Origin: Fidelibacterota bacterium
GTDB taxonomy: Bacteria > Fidelibacterota > Marinisomatia > Marinisomatales > UBA8229
Assembly: GCA_003535775.1 (NCBI GenBank)
Contig: DPYO01000052.1
Coordinates: 1-46,821, forward strand
Direction: 5' to 3'
Length of the DNA: 46,821 nt
This document shows positions 35,086-44,288 of this stretch, in pieces. Numbering within the stretch: the stretch's first letter is position 1; each line of letters begins with the position of its first letter. The notes beneath the pieces were generated by a model. The model saw nothing but the letters and a program-made list of their open reading frames with translations, was not told the origin of the DNA and ran no database searches. The position numbers and the translations under genes were made by a program.

Positions 35086-36075
35086 TTAACTCTTTGCTTC
35101 CAACAATTTTACCAGGATATCATCGGTACTTAATCCTTCTGCTTCAGCATTAAAATTGGGGAGAATTCGATGCCTCATAACAGGGAAAACCAAATCCTTA
35201 ATATCATCAATATTTGGTGTTGGGCGACCATCCAAGACCGCTTTTGCTTTTGCACCAAGGATAAGATATTGAGAGGCCCTTGGTCCTGCTCCCCATTCAA
35301 TCCAGTCATTGATAAAATCAGGTGCAACTGCGGATCCTGGCCGGGTTGATGCTACTAAATCTACAGCATATTCCACTACATTTTCCGCCACAGGAACCCT
35401 GCGGATAAGATCTTGATAAGAAAGAAGATCGTTCCTGCCTATAACTTTTTTCAGTGTTTCAGAAGTTTGTCCGGTTGTGGTTTGTACAATGGCTATTTCT
35501 TCTGATCGATCAGGATAATTGATTTTGATATGAAACATAAACCTGTCCAACTGAGCCTCAGGAAGGGGGTAGGTCCCCTCCTGTTCAATAGGGTTCTGGG
35601 TTGCAAGTACAAAAAAGGGTTCCTCTAAAACATAGGAGGTACCTGATGCAGTAACCTTGTGCTCCTCCATCGCTTCCAACAGGGCAGCCTGTGTTTTTGG
35701 AGGTGTGCGGTTAATCTCGTCTGCCAGGATGATATTTCCAAAGATCGGCCCCTTAAAAAATCGAAACCCTCTTTTCCCTGTTGATTGATCTTCATCAATG
35801 ACCTCTGTTCCAGTAATGTCGCTAGGCATAAGATCGGGAGTGAACTGGATCCGCTTGAATTTCAATTCCAAAAGTTCAGCAATTGATTTGATCATCAGTG
35901 TTTTCGCCAAGCCCGGTACACCAACCAGGAGAGTGTGTCCTTTGCAGAATAAAGCAATTAGTATATGATCCAGAACGCTGACTTGACCAATAATTGATTT
36001 CCCAATTTCTGAAAGAAAATGGGTGCGGGCTTCAGTCAATTTTTCAAGTAAGTGTAAATCTTTTTGTTCTTTCAT
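35086..36075 (-). CDS. MoxR-family AAA ATPase
   Basis: The 329-residue AAA+ protein has Walker A GVPGLAKT, Walker B near NIILADEINRTPPKTQAALLEAMEE (catalytic Glu after Asp), sensor 1 FVLATQNP and the sensor/arginine region LPEAQLDRFMF. MoxR proteins are thought to be chaperones that help assemble metalloenzymes and other complexes. The ATG at 36075 has a well-placed AGGGA upstream; an ATG at 36105 would add ten residues but lacks one. It is divergent from rlmN and is first in a probable run through the DUF58 and bc genes. Confidence 0.92.
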   Translation of the reverse strand: MKEQKDLHLLEKLTEARTHFLSEIGKSIIGQVSVLDHILIALFCKGHTLLVGVPGLAKTLMIKSIAELLELKFKRIQFTPDLMPSDITGTEVIDEDQSTGKRGFRFFKGPIFGNIILADEINRTPPKTQAALLEAMEEHKVTASGTSYVLEEPFFVLATQNPIEQEGTYPLPEAQLDRFMFHIKINYPDRSEEIAIVQTTTGQTSETLKKVIGRNDLLSYQDLIRRVPVAENVVEYAVDLVASTRPGSAVAPDFINDWIEWGAGPRASQYLILGAKAKAVLDGRPTPNIDDIKDLVFPVMRHRILPNFNAEAEGLSTDDILVKLLEAKS

Positions 36076-36188
36076 ATTATTCCCTGTTTTGATATTTACA
36101 TTCAAAAACTAAAGAGGGAAAATTACGAGCCCCTTGTCCCTTTTACAATCTTATTGTCTTGCTCTCCCAATAAAGATTTGAGAAATTC

Positions 36189-37253
36189 ATGTTCATGTTC
36201 AACGTTAAAACAAATGAAAAAGTTCACTGGATAGGCTTGACCCGTAATGAAATGAGGGAACATGTTGCAAAGCTGGGACAACCACATTTCCGAGCAGATC
36301 AAATTTACAACTGGATTTATTCCGGGAAAATTAAATCATTTCAATCCATGGCAAATATTCCCAAATCCTTCCGCACAGTTTTGGGCCAAACATCGGGGAT
36401 TCATCCCCTCTCTTTAGTTAAAATAACCGGTGAGGATTCCTCGCTTACCAGGAAATTTCTCTTCAGGCTGTCCACCGGTGAGATGATTGAATCCGTTTTA
36501 ATGCAGGAAGGAAACCGAATAACTGTATGCTTATCTTCCCAGGTGGGGTGTGCAATGGATTGCGATTTCTGTGCTACAGCGAAAATGGGATTCCAAAAAA
36601 ATCTCTCTGTTGGGGAAATTGTAGATCAATTTCTATTTTTGCAGCAAGAATCTGAAAAAAAAATTACCAATGTTGTATTTATGGGAATGGGAGAACCTTT
36701 CCTGAATTATGCCCGAGTGATAAAAGCTGCTGATCTGTTAAATCAATCAGATGGAATTGATTTAGGCGCACGCAGGATTACAATCTCGACTGTGGGGATT
36801 ATTCCAAGAATAAAGCAGTTTTCCAAAGAGGGTCATCGCTATAAGTTAGCTATCAGCTTGAATGGAACAACCCAGAATCAACGATTACAAACAATGCCTG
36901 CGGCAAAAAAATATCCCATTCATAAGCTGATAGATGCGGCAAAAAACTACTATGAAACAGCAAAACGGTTTCCCACTTTCGAATATGTACTGATGAACAA
37001 TCTTAATGATAGAACTACTGATGCTGAAAATCTCATTAAATTGATTGGAAATCTCCCTTGTAAAGTGAATCTAATTCCCTACAATGAAATTGGAGGAACT
37101 TATAAGCGTCCATCACATGACCGGTTAACACGTTTTATCAATGCACTGAAAAATGTACCGTTTACCGTGACTGTTCGTTGGAGCAATGGTACTGAAATTG
37201 ATGCTGGTTGCGGCCAATTAGCCGTGAATGCAGGAGGTAGTGTTCAATCATAA
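36189..37253 (+). CDS. rlmN: 23S rRNA (adenine2503-C2)/tRNA A37 methyltransferase RlmN
   Basis: RlmN is a radical SAM enzyme that methylates C2 of A2503 in 23S rRNA and A37 in some tRNAs. The 354-residue protein has the radical SAM motif CAMDCDFC (C121, C125, C128), FMGMGEPFLNY, the methyl-carrying Cys in the C-terminal GCGQLA, and IPYNEIGG. The start may be ATG 36189 or 36195. A purine nucleoside phosphorylase gene follows 17 nt after the stop. Confidence 0.95.
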   Translation: MFMFNVKTNEKVHWIGLTRNEMREHVAKLGQPHFRADQIYNWIYSGKIKSFQSMANIPKSFRTVLGQTSGIHPLSLVKITGEDSSLTRKFLFRLSTGEMIESVLMQEGNRITVCLSSQVGCAMDCDFCATAKMGFQKNLSVGEIVDQFLFLQQESEKKITNVVFMGMGEPFLNYARVIKAADLLNQSDGIDLGARRITISTVGIIPRIKQFSKEGHRYKLAISLNGTTQNQRLQTMPAAKKYPIHKLIDAAKNYYETAKRFPTFEYVLMNNLNDRTTDAENLIKLIGNLPCKVNLIPYNEIGGTYKRPSHDRLTRFINALKNVPFTVTVRWSNGTEIDAGCGQLAVNAGGSVQS

Positions 37254-37270
37254 ACAAAAAACTCATATCA

Positions 37271-38050
37271 ATGGCTGGGTCTATCCGTTCGTATTCAGGA
37301 TTTCAAGGGAAGAAAGCAGTAATCTTAGGCTCAGGACTTGGTAGTTTACCAGATCAATTCGAAAACAAAACTATTATTCCTTACGAAAAAGTTCCTGGAT
37401 ATCCCAAACCCTCTGTGAAGGGACACTCTGGAGAATTTGTTGTTGGCACTCTGAATGGTGAAGAAATTCTGGCAGCAAAAGGAAGGTTCCATTATTACGA
37501 AGGGTTTGACTTCTCAGAAATTACATTGCCTATCCGTTTATTGCATGAGCTCGGTATTTCATTTGTTATAATCACAAATTCCGCTGGTTCATTACGTAAG
37601 GACTACCATCCTGGAACATTGATGGCTATGAATGGTCATCTTGACTGCACATTTATTGAGGGACCTGAATTACCAACAATAAATAAAAAACCACGTTTTT
37701 ATAATTCTGAAATATTAGCATTAGCAAAAAAATGCTCTCTTGAAACTGGTGTTCAAATAAAAGAGGGAGTTTATTGCTGGACATTAGGGCCAGCTTACGA
37801 AACGCCGGATGAAGTTAAGTTCATACAAAACCTCGGTGGAGATGCGGTAGGAATGAGCACGGTACCTGAAATAAAAATGGCAGGAGAACTTGGAATTAGT
37901 TCATTGGGAATTTCCTGTTTGACAAATTACGCTGCAGGAATTACAAAAAATTCTTTATCCCATGATGAAGTGATAGAGACCGCTGATAAAGTAAAAAATC
38001 AATTTTCAAAACTAGTCGCAAAAATTTTGATTGAAGAAGACACAAATTAA
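37271..38050 (+). CDS. Purine nucleoside phosphorylase
   Basis: The enzyme splits purine nucleosides with phosphate in salvage. The 259-residue protein belongs to the trimeric PNP/MTAP type, with GSGLGSLPDQF (phosphate loop), GRFHYYEG, NSAGSLR, LGPAYETPDE, VGMSTVPE and CLTNYAAGI (base-binding Asn). It is a little shorter than the usual 270-280 residues at the N-terminus, without loss of a motif. Possible names are punA or xapA-like; the exact substrate is not shown by sequence. Confidence 0.9.
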   Translation: MAGSIRSYSGFQGKKAVILGSGLGSLPDQFENKTIIPYEKVPGYPKPSVKGHSGEFVVGTLNGEEILAAKGRFHYYEGFDFSEITLPIRLLHELGISFVIITNSAGSLRKDYHPGTLMAMNGHLDCTFIEGPELPTINKKPRFYNSEILALAKKCSLETGVQIKEGVYCWTLGPAYETPDEVKFIQNLGGDAVGMSTVPEIKMAGELGISSLGISCLTNYAAGITKNSLSHDEVIETADKVKNQFSKLVAKILIEEDTN

Positions 38051-38077
38051 AATCTATTTGTGAAAAAAGAAAGATTG

Positions 38078-38083
38078 TATAAT
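38078..38083 (+). promoter_or_regulatory. Possible -10 box before the M20 amidohydrolase gene
   Basis: A perfect TATAAT at 38078-38083 sits 68 nt before the ATG at 38152. A poor -35 candidate, TATTTG, lies 17 nt upstream (38055-38060). The downstream leader includes AGGA 20 nt before the start codon. It is a weak indication that the amidohydrolase gene has its own promoter. Confidence 0.3.
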
Positions 38084-38151
38084 TCAAAAAAACTGGATGA
38101 TATTTACTCCCATATAAGAGGAGATTTAGAAAGGATTTAAGAAAATTTACT

Positions 38152-39351
38152 ATGACAAAAAAGCACCAGAAAAATGATTTAACAGTTAATGTAAGATCAG
38201 AAATCTTTGAGATTCAGGATACCATAATTGAAACCCGGAGAGATATTCATAAATATCCGGAATTAGGTTTTGAAGTACACCGTACAGCTGGAATTGTTTC
38301 AGACCGTTTGAATTCATTTGGAATTGACGTTCAAACCGGAATAGGGAAAACCGGGGTTGTCGGGACTCTTCAGGGAGAAAAAGACGGTGCCACCATTGCG
38401 TTGCGTGCAGATATGGATGCACTGCCAATCCAGGAAACAAGTGACATCCCATACAAGTCAGTTCACGATGGGGTTATGCATGCCTGTGGACACGATGGTC
38501 ATACAGCCATGCTTTTAGGGGCAGCAGAAATTATTTCAAAATTTCAGGATACCCTCAACGGTACTGTAAAATTCATTTTCCAGCCGGCTGAAGAAGGAGG
38601 AGGAGGCGCCCGTTTTATGATTGAAGATGGATGTTTGGATGGAGTTGATGAGATCTACGGAATTCATGTTTGGAGTTATCAAAAATACGGAACAATCGGT
38701 GTTAAAGAAGGCCCAACTTTAGCTGCAGCAGATGCATTTACAATAACAATTAAGGGGAAAGGTGGACATGGAGCAGCTCCTCAGGGAACAGTTGATGCCA
38801 TTGTAGTTGCTTCCCATCTTGTGACAGCCCTGCAAACCATCGTAAGCAGGAATACAAATCCTCTGGAAAGTACAGCGCTTACTGTGGGAAAAATTTCAGG
38901 AGGACACAACTTCAACGTTATCGCTGATACGGTTGAACTCAAAGGTACTGCCCGTGCCTATACTGAAGAAAATAGGCAAATGATCAAGAAACGATTAAAT
39001 GAAATAATTGAAGGAGTAGGAAGTACGTATGGTGCAAAAATTGAAATGGATTATTGGGATGGATATCCACCTACTGTAAATCATAAAGTACCGGTGGAAA
39101 GATTAGTTAGATCTGCAGAAAAAATTGTTGGAGAAGGAGTAGGATTCCCATATTTATCTATGGGTGGAGAAGATTTCAGCTATTACACGCAGAAAATTCC
39201 CGGCTGTTTTTTCTTTGTAGGATCAACCCCTCCGGACCAAAAACCAATGAGCGTGCCTCACCATTGTTCACATTTTAATATTGATGAACGGGCGCTTCTT
39301 GTTGGTTCAAGCATTTATGTACAATTAATTGAGGATTTATTAATAAAATAA
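38152..39351 (+). CDS. M20D-family amidohydrolase (peptidase)
   Basis: The 399-residue metallohydrolase has the M20D hallmark motifs MHACGHDGHTAMLLGAA (metal ligands Cys and His), QPAEEGGGGA (bridging and catalytic Glu), GKGGHGAAPQ (dimerisation domain), and SMGGEDFSYY near the end. Such enzymes cleave N-acyl or amide bonds, for example hippurate, IAA-amino acids or N-acetyl-diaminopimelate; specificity cannot be read here. Its stop lies 2 nt from the stop of the convergent ggt gene. Confidence 0.9.
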   Translation: MTKKHQKNDLTVNVRSEIFEIQDTIIETRRDIHKYPELGFEVHRTAGIVSDRLNSFGIDVQTGIGKTGVVGTLQGEKDGATIALRADMDALPIQETSDIPYKSVHDGVMHACGHDGHTAMLLGAAEIISKFQDTLNGTVKFIFQPAEEGGGGARFMIEDGCLDGVDEIYGIHVWSYQKYGTIGVKEGPTLAAADAFTITIKGKGGHGAAPQGTVDAIVVASHLVTALQTIVSRNTNPLESTALTVGKISGGHNFNVIADTVELKGTARAYTEENRQMIKKRLNEIIEGVGSTYGAKIEMDYWDGYPPTVNHKVPVERLVRSAEKIVGEGVGFPYLSMGGEDFSYYTQKIPGCFFFVGSTPPDQKPMSVPHHCSHFNIDERALLVGSSIYVQLIEDLLIK

Positions 39352-39353
39352 AT

Positions 39354-41054
39354 TTAATATCCTTCCGTTGCGTTTTCACCGCGGGGATCAGCGCCACCGT
39401 AAAACCCCTTCTCCCCTATCATTATTCCATTGGCCTGCCCAATAGTGCCCCAGCGATAAGACCGGATGATGTGACCACGATTAATTAGATTCTGTTCTAC
39501 ATCTTTGGACAAGCTTCTTTGCTCCACAATAATTGCATCAGGTAACCACTGTGAATGGACTCGTGGGACAGAAACCGCTTCCTGAATATCCATCCCGTGA
39601 ATTGCAACATTTAGAATAATTTGCATGACTGTAGTGATGATGGTAGACCCACCGGGAGTACCAATGATCAAAAAAGGCTCACCGTTCTTTAGAACAATTG
39701 TTGGAGTCATGGAGCTCAATGGCCGTTTGTAAGGCTGAATAGCATTGGCTTCATTTCCAATGAGCCCGAAGATATTCGGTGACCCGGGTTTTGCTGAAAA
39801 ATCATCCATTTCATTGTTCAAAAAGAATCCAGCACCCTCTACTAATACACCACAGCCAAAGCCAGTATTCAATGTGGTGGTGACACTCACTGCATTCCCA
39901 TTCTTGTCAATAACGGAATAATGGGTTGTCTCTCGGCTTTCATAAGCTAAAGGATCGCCTGCTTTTACAACCGAACTTTTTGTCGCTTTTTCCATGGAAA
40001 TATTCTGAATTCTCTCGAAAGCATATTCTTTTGAAACCAGCATTGATACCGGCACTTCCCAGAAATCCGGGTCACCCATGTGTTCAGCACGATCCGCATA
40101 GGCCCTGCGTTCAATTTCCGTGAGAAGGTGAATATAATCGGATGAATTCCAGCCTAAAGTATCCAAAGGATATTGTTCTAACATGTTGAGCATTTGGATC
40201 AGGAGAACTCCTCCAGAACTTGGAGGTCCCATAGAAATAAAGTCTAAACCCTTGAAATCTCCGGTAACAACAGTGCGATAAACTGAATGATAATTATCCA
40301 AATCTTCTTTTGTAATGAAACCATTGCCTTCGGCCATTTCTCTTTCAATCAATTGAGCAGTTTTCCCTTCATAAAACCCGGCGCGCCCTTTTCTGGAAAT
40401 CAGCTTCAAAGTCCTGGCTAAATCTCTCTGGACTAACTTATCTCCTGCTCTCCATGGTTCACCGTTCTTTTTAATAAAAACGGCTTTTGCTCCGTCGTCA
40501 TTTATAAAAAAGTCGTGGAAAATATTCAAAACTTGGGCAAACCCATATGAGATGGGAAAACCCCGCTCTGCCAATTGAATGGCAGGAAGCAGCAATTGAC
40601 GCAGGGAAATATTCCCCGAACCGTGATCTCTCCAGATTTTTAATAATCCATCTACTGATCCCGGTGTACCTGCTGCCAGGTGAGAATAAAGAGAAAGGCC
40701 GTGAACCACATTGCTGGAATCATCCAGATACATATCGCGGTGTGCCATACTTGGTGCCATCTCACGAAAATCCAGGCTAAATGATTCTCCGTAGGCCGTG
40801 TGAGCTACTAAAAAACCTCCTCCGCCAATATTTCCGGCCTGGGGATGTGTTACCGCCAACGTAAATCCAGTGGCCACCGCTGCATCTATTGCATTACCGC
40901 CTTTTTTTAATATGTTAACTCCAGCATCTGAGGCCAATCTGCTGGCAGATACCACCATACCATTTTTTGCATATTCCGGTTCTGCATGGGAATATTGAAT
41001 GAGACACAGAAAAATGATTGTCCAAAATATTTTTTTACATTCTATCTTCTTCAT
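39354..41054 (-). CDS. ggt: Gamma-glutamyltransferase
   Basis: The secreted enzyme hydrolyses glutathione and other gamma-glutamyl compounds and transfers the glutamyl group. The 566-residue precursor has a signal peptide (1-24, ending SHA) and self-cleaves before Thr377 in ETTHYSVIDKNG, giving large and small subunits; the following GTPGGSTI forms the oxyanion region. FLNNEMDDFSAKPG and GGNAIDAAVA are also typical. It is complete. It is convergent with the M20 gene and divergent from a possible short ORF at 41084. Confidence 0.94.
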   Translation of the reverse strand: MKKIECKKIFWTIIFLCLIQYSHAEPEYAKNGMVVSASRLASDAGVNILKKGGNAIDAAVATGFTLAVTHPQAGNIGGGGFLVAHTAYGESFSLDFREMAPSMAHRDMYLDDSSNVVHGLSLYSHLAAGTPGSVDGLLKIWRDHGSGNISLRQLLLPAIQLAERGFPISYGFAQVLNIFHDFFINDDGAKAVFIKKNGEPWRAGDKLVQRDLARTLKLISRKGRAGFYEGKTAQLIEREMAEGNGFITKEDLDNYHSVYRTVVTGDFKGLDFISMGPPSSGGVLLIQMLNMLEQYPLDTLGWNSSDYIHLLTEIERRAYADRAEHMGDPDFWEVPVSMLVSKEYAFERIQNISMEKATKSSVVKAGDPLAYESRETTHYSVIDKNGNAVSVTTTLNTGFGCGVLVEGAGFFLNNEMDDFSAKPGSPNIFGLIGNEANAIQPYKRPLSSMTPTIVLKNGEPFLIIGTPGGSTIITTVMQIILNVAIHGMDIQEAVSVPRVHSQWLPDAIIVEQRSLSKDVEQNLINRGHIIRSYRWGTIGQANGIMIGEKGFYGGADPRGENATEGY

Positions 41055-41083
41055 TTCAGTACTGATTTATAAGGATAAACTCA

Positions 41084-41203
41084 ATGGATATAATCCAAAG
41101 ACAAAGCAAACTAAATCCGCATAGTTTGCAACATATTTTATTATTATCACTCTTTTTATCTTTTATATTAACCCTTGTTTTATTTTTAACAGAAAGGAAT
41201 TAA
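41084..41203 (+). CDS. Possible 39-residue single-helix membrane protein
   Basis: The frame from ATG 41084 encodes a basic N-terminus (MDIIQRQSKLNPHSLQH) and one hydrophobic helix (LLLSLFLSFILTLVLFL) before a short charged tail. AAGGA lies 8 nt before the ATG. Location between minus-strand genes and small size make it uncertain. No homologue is recognised. Confidence 0.3.
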   Translation: MDIIQRQSKLNPHSLQHILLLSLFLSFILTLVLFLTERN

Positions 41204-41257
41204 ATAAAAATTGGACAATGGCTCACTTCAGATACGGATGGCAATAAATAGTCTGGT

Positions 41258-41599
41258 CTATAGCATACCGCCGATTTTACAGCAATCAGGAAGATTTTCG
41301 TAAACTATAGGATCCGCCTCTGTATTATTGGCTTGATAACCAAGAGCAGAAACCACTTTTTCTATGGCAGCTAACTCAATAATCGATGCCTTGTAAGTTA
41401 CATGGCCAACTTTTGTATTTAAATCAACGTCAAACTTGCTGATACCGTCAACTTTGGCCATTCCTGATTCAATAGTTTTTTTACACATACCACATTGAAC
41501 GGTACTCAGTGTCACGTCAGCGTGTTTTTCTCCTTCACTGCTACAGGCCATAATTCCAAATAATAGTCCCCATAAAGCGAATATGTTTACTTTCTTCAT
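41258..41599 (-). CDS. Heavy-metal-associated (HMA) domain lipoprotein
   Basis: The 113-residue protein has a lipoprotein signal (IMAC, Cys19) and an HMA fold with CGMC at 36-39 (metal-binding CxxC), followed by the usual beta-alpha-beta order and ending in DCCKIGG. It is probably anchored in a membrane facing the periplasm, and binds copper, mercury or another soft metal. AGGAG just before the ATG at 41599 decides the start over the longer frame to 41734. It follows the symporter gene by 97 nt; no P-type ATPase is nearby. Confidence 0.82.
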   Translation of the reverse strand: MKKVNIFALWGLLFGIMACSSEGEKHADVTLSTVQCGMCKKTIESGMAKVDGISKFDVDLNTKVGHVTYKASIIELAAIEKVVSALGYQANNTEADPIVYENLPDCCKIGGML

Positions 41600-41696
41600 T
41601 TTACACTCCTTGTTAAATAGAAATATTCGAAGAATTTTATTTAACCAGTTTTTCTGTTGCTCAATGACAACTACCGTACCATCCCTGACATATTTT

Positions 41697-42926
41697 TTAA
41701 TTTGGGTATAAAGTTTCACCTTCACTTTTAGCAATTATCGCAGCTCCAATGCTGTCGCTGGTTACATTGACCATAGTTCTAAACATATCCAAAGGGCGGT
41801 CCACTGCCAGCATGGTTCCCACAATAATAGCAACATCAGGATGATCTCCAAGGCCAACGGAATCTAATACCACAAAGATCATTACCAATCCTGCGGATGG
41901 AATGGCTGCTGCACCTACAGATGCTAAAAAGGCTGTCAATACAATGACAAATTGTTGTGCAATGTTCAAGTCGAAACCGATTGCCTGGGAAATAAATAAC
42001 ACTCCAGCGCACTCGTATAAGGCGGTGCCATCCATATTGATGGTTGCACCCAAAGGCAGAACAAAACTGGTTGTTTTATTCGAAACTCCCACTTCATTTT
42101 CAACACAATCCATTGTAACAGGAAGAGTCGCTCCAGATGAACTGGTAGAGAATGCCGTCATGAATGCCGGGGCCATGGCTTTAAAATGCTTGATTGGACT
42201 GATCCGCGTAAAAAGATAGAAAATGACCGGCAGTGTAATCATCCAGTGGATCAGCAAGCCTGTTACAATTGTGATCATATACATCCCCACAGCTTTGAAT
42301 AATTCAAAACCGGAAGTGGCCACTGCTTTGGTAATTAAACCAAAAACACCAATGGGTAATAAAGCAATAATGCCATGGGTGAGTTTCATCATGGCTTGAA
42401 AGCCATAATCGAAAAAATGTGTCAGCATTTCCTGGGGTCTTCCAGATAACCGGGTGATTGCGAAGCCAAAAACGATGGACCAAAAAATTACACCTAACAT
42501 GTCGCCGTCAGCCATGGCTGCAATCGGATTCAATGGAATCATTCGAATGATAATTTCTCCAAGAGATGATGGCTTTTGCAAAGAACTTGGATCAAAAGAC
42601 TGGCTTGAACTTGCATATTCGAGACCAACCCCTGGTTGAATGATATTGGTCAAAATTAATCCAACAAGGATTGCAAAAATGGACGTCGCAAAATAGTATA
42701 CAAATGTTTTGGAGCCTATTCTACCTAATGTACGGCTGTCACCCAAGCTGGCAACACCACTGGTGATAGAAAACAGAATTAATGGAACAATGATCATTTT
42801 TAATAAACGCATGAATATTGTTCCCAGCGGTGCAACAAATAACGAATTTTCACCGAATACAAGTGCAAATATGGTTCCCAGGGCCATAGCGATGAGAACT
42901 TGCCAGTGAAGTTTCAGTTTAAACAT
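41697..42926 (-). CDS. Dicarboxylate/amino acid:cation symporter (DAACS)
   Basis: The 409-residue inner-membrane protein belongs to the glutamate/aspartate/C4-dicarboxylate symporter family. FSTSSSGATLPVT (serine-rich hairpin), GATINMDGTALYE and the C-terminal AVDRPLDMFRTMVNVTSD motif are all present, with about eight helices plus two re-entrant loops. Substrate is probably glutamate, aspartate or a C4-dicarboxylate driven by Na+ or H+. Gene names such as gltP or dctA are both possible. Confidence 0.92.
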   Translation of the reverse strand: MFKLKLHWQVLIAMALGTIFALVFGENSLFVAPLGTIFMRLLKMIIVPLILFSITSGVASLGDSRTLGRIGSKTFVYYFATSIFAILVGLILTNIIQPGVGLEYASSSQSFDPSSLQKPSSLGEIIIRMIPLNPIAAMADGDMLGVIFWSIVFGFAITRLSGRPQEMLTHFFDYGFQAMMKLTHGIIALLPIGVFGLITKAVATSGFELFKAVGMYMITIVTGLLIHWMITLPVIFYLFTRISPIKHFKAMAPAFMTAFSTSSSGATLPVTMDCVENEVGVSNKTTSFVLPLGATINMDGTALYECAGVLFISQAIGFDLNIAQQFVIVLTAFLASVGAAAIPSAGLVMIFVVLDSVGLGDHPDVAIIVGTMLAVDRPLDMFRTMVNVTSDSIGAAIIAKSEGETLYPN

Positions 42927-43122
42927 AAATACCCTTTAGTTAGAACCATACACGAGTTAAAGGTACTGCAAATTGTGGAAATAAAAAAAGCCCGAAAGAA
43001 ATCAGTTCACACAGGAATCAAGCATCTGATATCACTTCCTGATTACAAAAACAGTCAATGACTTAGGGGCTGCTGATGCCAATAACAAGGTATTACTAAT
43101 ATACATATAAGAACGGAAAATT

Positions 43123-43234
43123 TTGGTGTCTATGGCGATTGGGCAGGCCTCTTACCATTCCGAATAGAGAAGTTAAGCCAACTTGCACAGATGGTACTGC
43201 CCTTTTGAGAGTGGGAGAGCATGTGGATGCCACT
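43123..43234 (+). rRNA. rrf: 5S ribosomal RNA
   Basis: The conserved 5S blocks are seen: CCATTCCGAATAGAGAAGTTAAG (loops B-C region, given in part), GATGGTACTGCC (helix IV/V), and GAGAGTGGGAGAGCATGTGGATGCCA. Helix I forms between TGGTGTC (43124-43130) and GATGCCA (43226-43232). A T5 tract follows at 43234-43238 as terminator signal. It is alone, with no 23S or 16S nearby, and between minus-strand genes. Ends are within a few bases. The 196-nt gap before it (42927-43122) shows no gene. Confidence 0.88.
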
Positions 43235-43248
43235 TTTTATACCTAGAT

Positions 43249-44178
43249 TTAAAATGTTATGTTGTCGAGATTGACATTTCCACCAGAGAGTATAACCCCA
43301 ATATTTTTGGAGTTCAGATCCGAACTTTTATTAATGAGTGCAGCGAAGGCAACTGCTGAGGATGGTTCAATGACAATCTTTAAGCGAGACCAGATCAATT
43401 TAAGCGCAGATAAAATTTGATCCTCGGTTACCAAAACAATCTCTTCAATCCCATTTCGAATAATTGGAAAGTTAATATCACCTAATTGGGTTTTTAACCC
43501 ATCTGCTATGGTATCTGCAGTTTTATTGGTCTCAATTCTGCCAGATTTTAAAGATCTAAAAGCATCATCTGCATTTTCTGGTTCACCACCGTATATTTTA
43601 CAATTAGGTAATCTTTGCTGTACAGCTAAAATTGTTCCAGCAACTAATCCACCACCGCCAACTGGTGTGAAAATGGCGTCTAGGTTTGAATATTTTTCTA
43701 ACAACTCAAAAGCCGCTGTCCCCTGCCCCTTAATAACATCTAAATTATTAGAGGGATGAATGAAAGTGGCACCATTTTCTATCGATATTCGTTCAGCATT
43801 AGTTTCTCTATCTTTCAAAGTTGGTAGACAAATAGTAACCTCTCCTCCATATCCCTTGACAGCATCAATCTTTACTTTTGGAGCAGATGATGGCATCACA
43901 ATATATGCTGTTACACCTAAATTATTTGCAGCAAGAGAAAGAGCCTGAGCAAAATTTCCTGAAGAGTGAGTTACAACACCCTTGTCTTTTTGTTCTTCTG
44001 ATAAGTTAAGAATGGCATTCGTTGCTCCTCTCATTTTAAATGCGCCTATTTTCTGAAAATTTTCACATTTAAAAAACATATTGCAACCGACAATCTCATT
44101 TAAAAGAGTAGAAGTCAAAATCGGAGTTTCATGAATGTATGGCTTGATTTTTTTTGCTACATTTTTGATTGTTTTCAT
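43249..44178 (-). CDS. Serine racemase / threonine dehydratase-like PLP enzyme
   Basis: The 309-residue fold-type II PLP enzyme has the Schiff-base Lys48 in KIGAFKMRGA, SSGNFAQALS (72 onward), and the Gly loop PVGGGGLVAG. A final SGGNVNL is typical. It lacks the C-terminal ACT regulatory domain of biosynthetic IlvA. KCENFQKIGAFK matches serine racemases and threo-3-hydroxyaspartate ammonia-lyases, which also deaminate L-serine or L-threonine. The substrate is not decided by sequence. It is convergent with the 5S gene. Confidence 0.87.
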   Translation of the reverse strand: MKTIKNVAKKIKPYIHETPILTSTLLNEIVGCNMFFKCENFQKIGAFKMRGATNAILNLSEEQKDKGVVTHSSGNFAQALSLAANNLGVTAYIVMPSSAPKVKIDAVKGYGGEVTICLPTLKDRETNAERISIENGATFIHPSNNLDVIKGQGTAAFELLEKYSNLDAIFTPVGGGGLVAGTILAVQQRLPNCKIYGGEPENADDAFRSLKSGRIETNKTADTIADGLKTQLGDINFPIIRNGIEEIVLVTEDQILSALKLIWSRLKIVIEPSSAVAFAALINKSSDLNSKNIGVILSGGNVNLDNITF

Positions 44179-44288
44179 AATAGTCTAGAATTTGAAATAT
44201 GAAAATACAAAAAACAGGCCTGACAAATGATAATACATTTTAGATGTTTAAATTAATAATTACCAACCATTGAAATTCTAGAAACTCT

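Noticed and set aside
42980..43050. Inverted CAGGAA/TTCCTG repeat before the 5S gene
   Set aside because: Short arms with a wide spacer and no U-tract; no clear function can be given.
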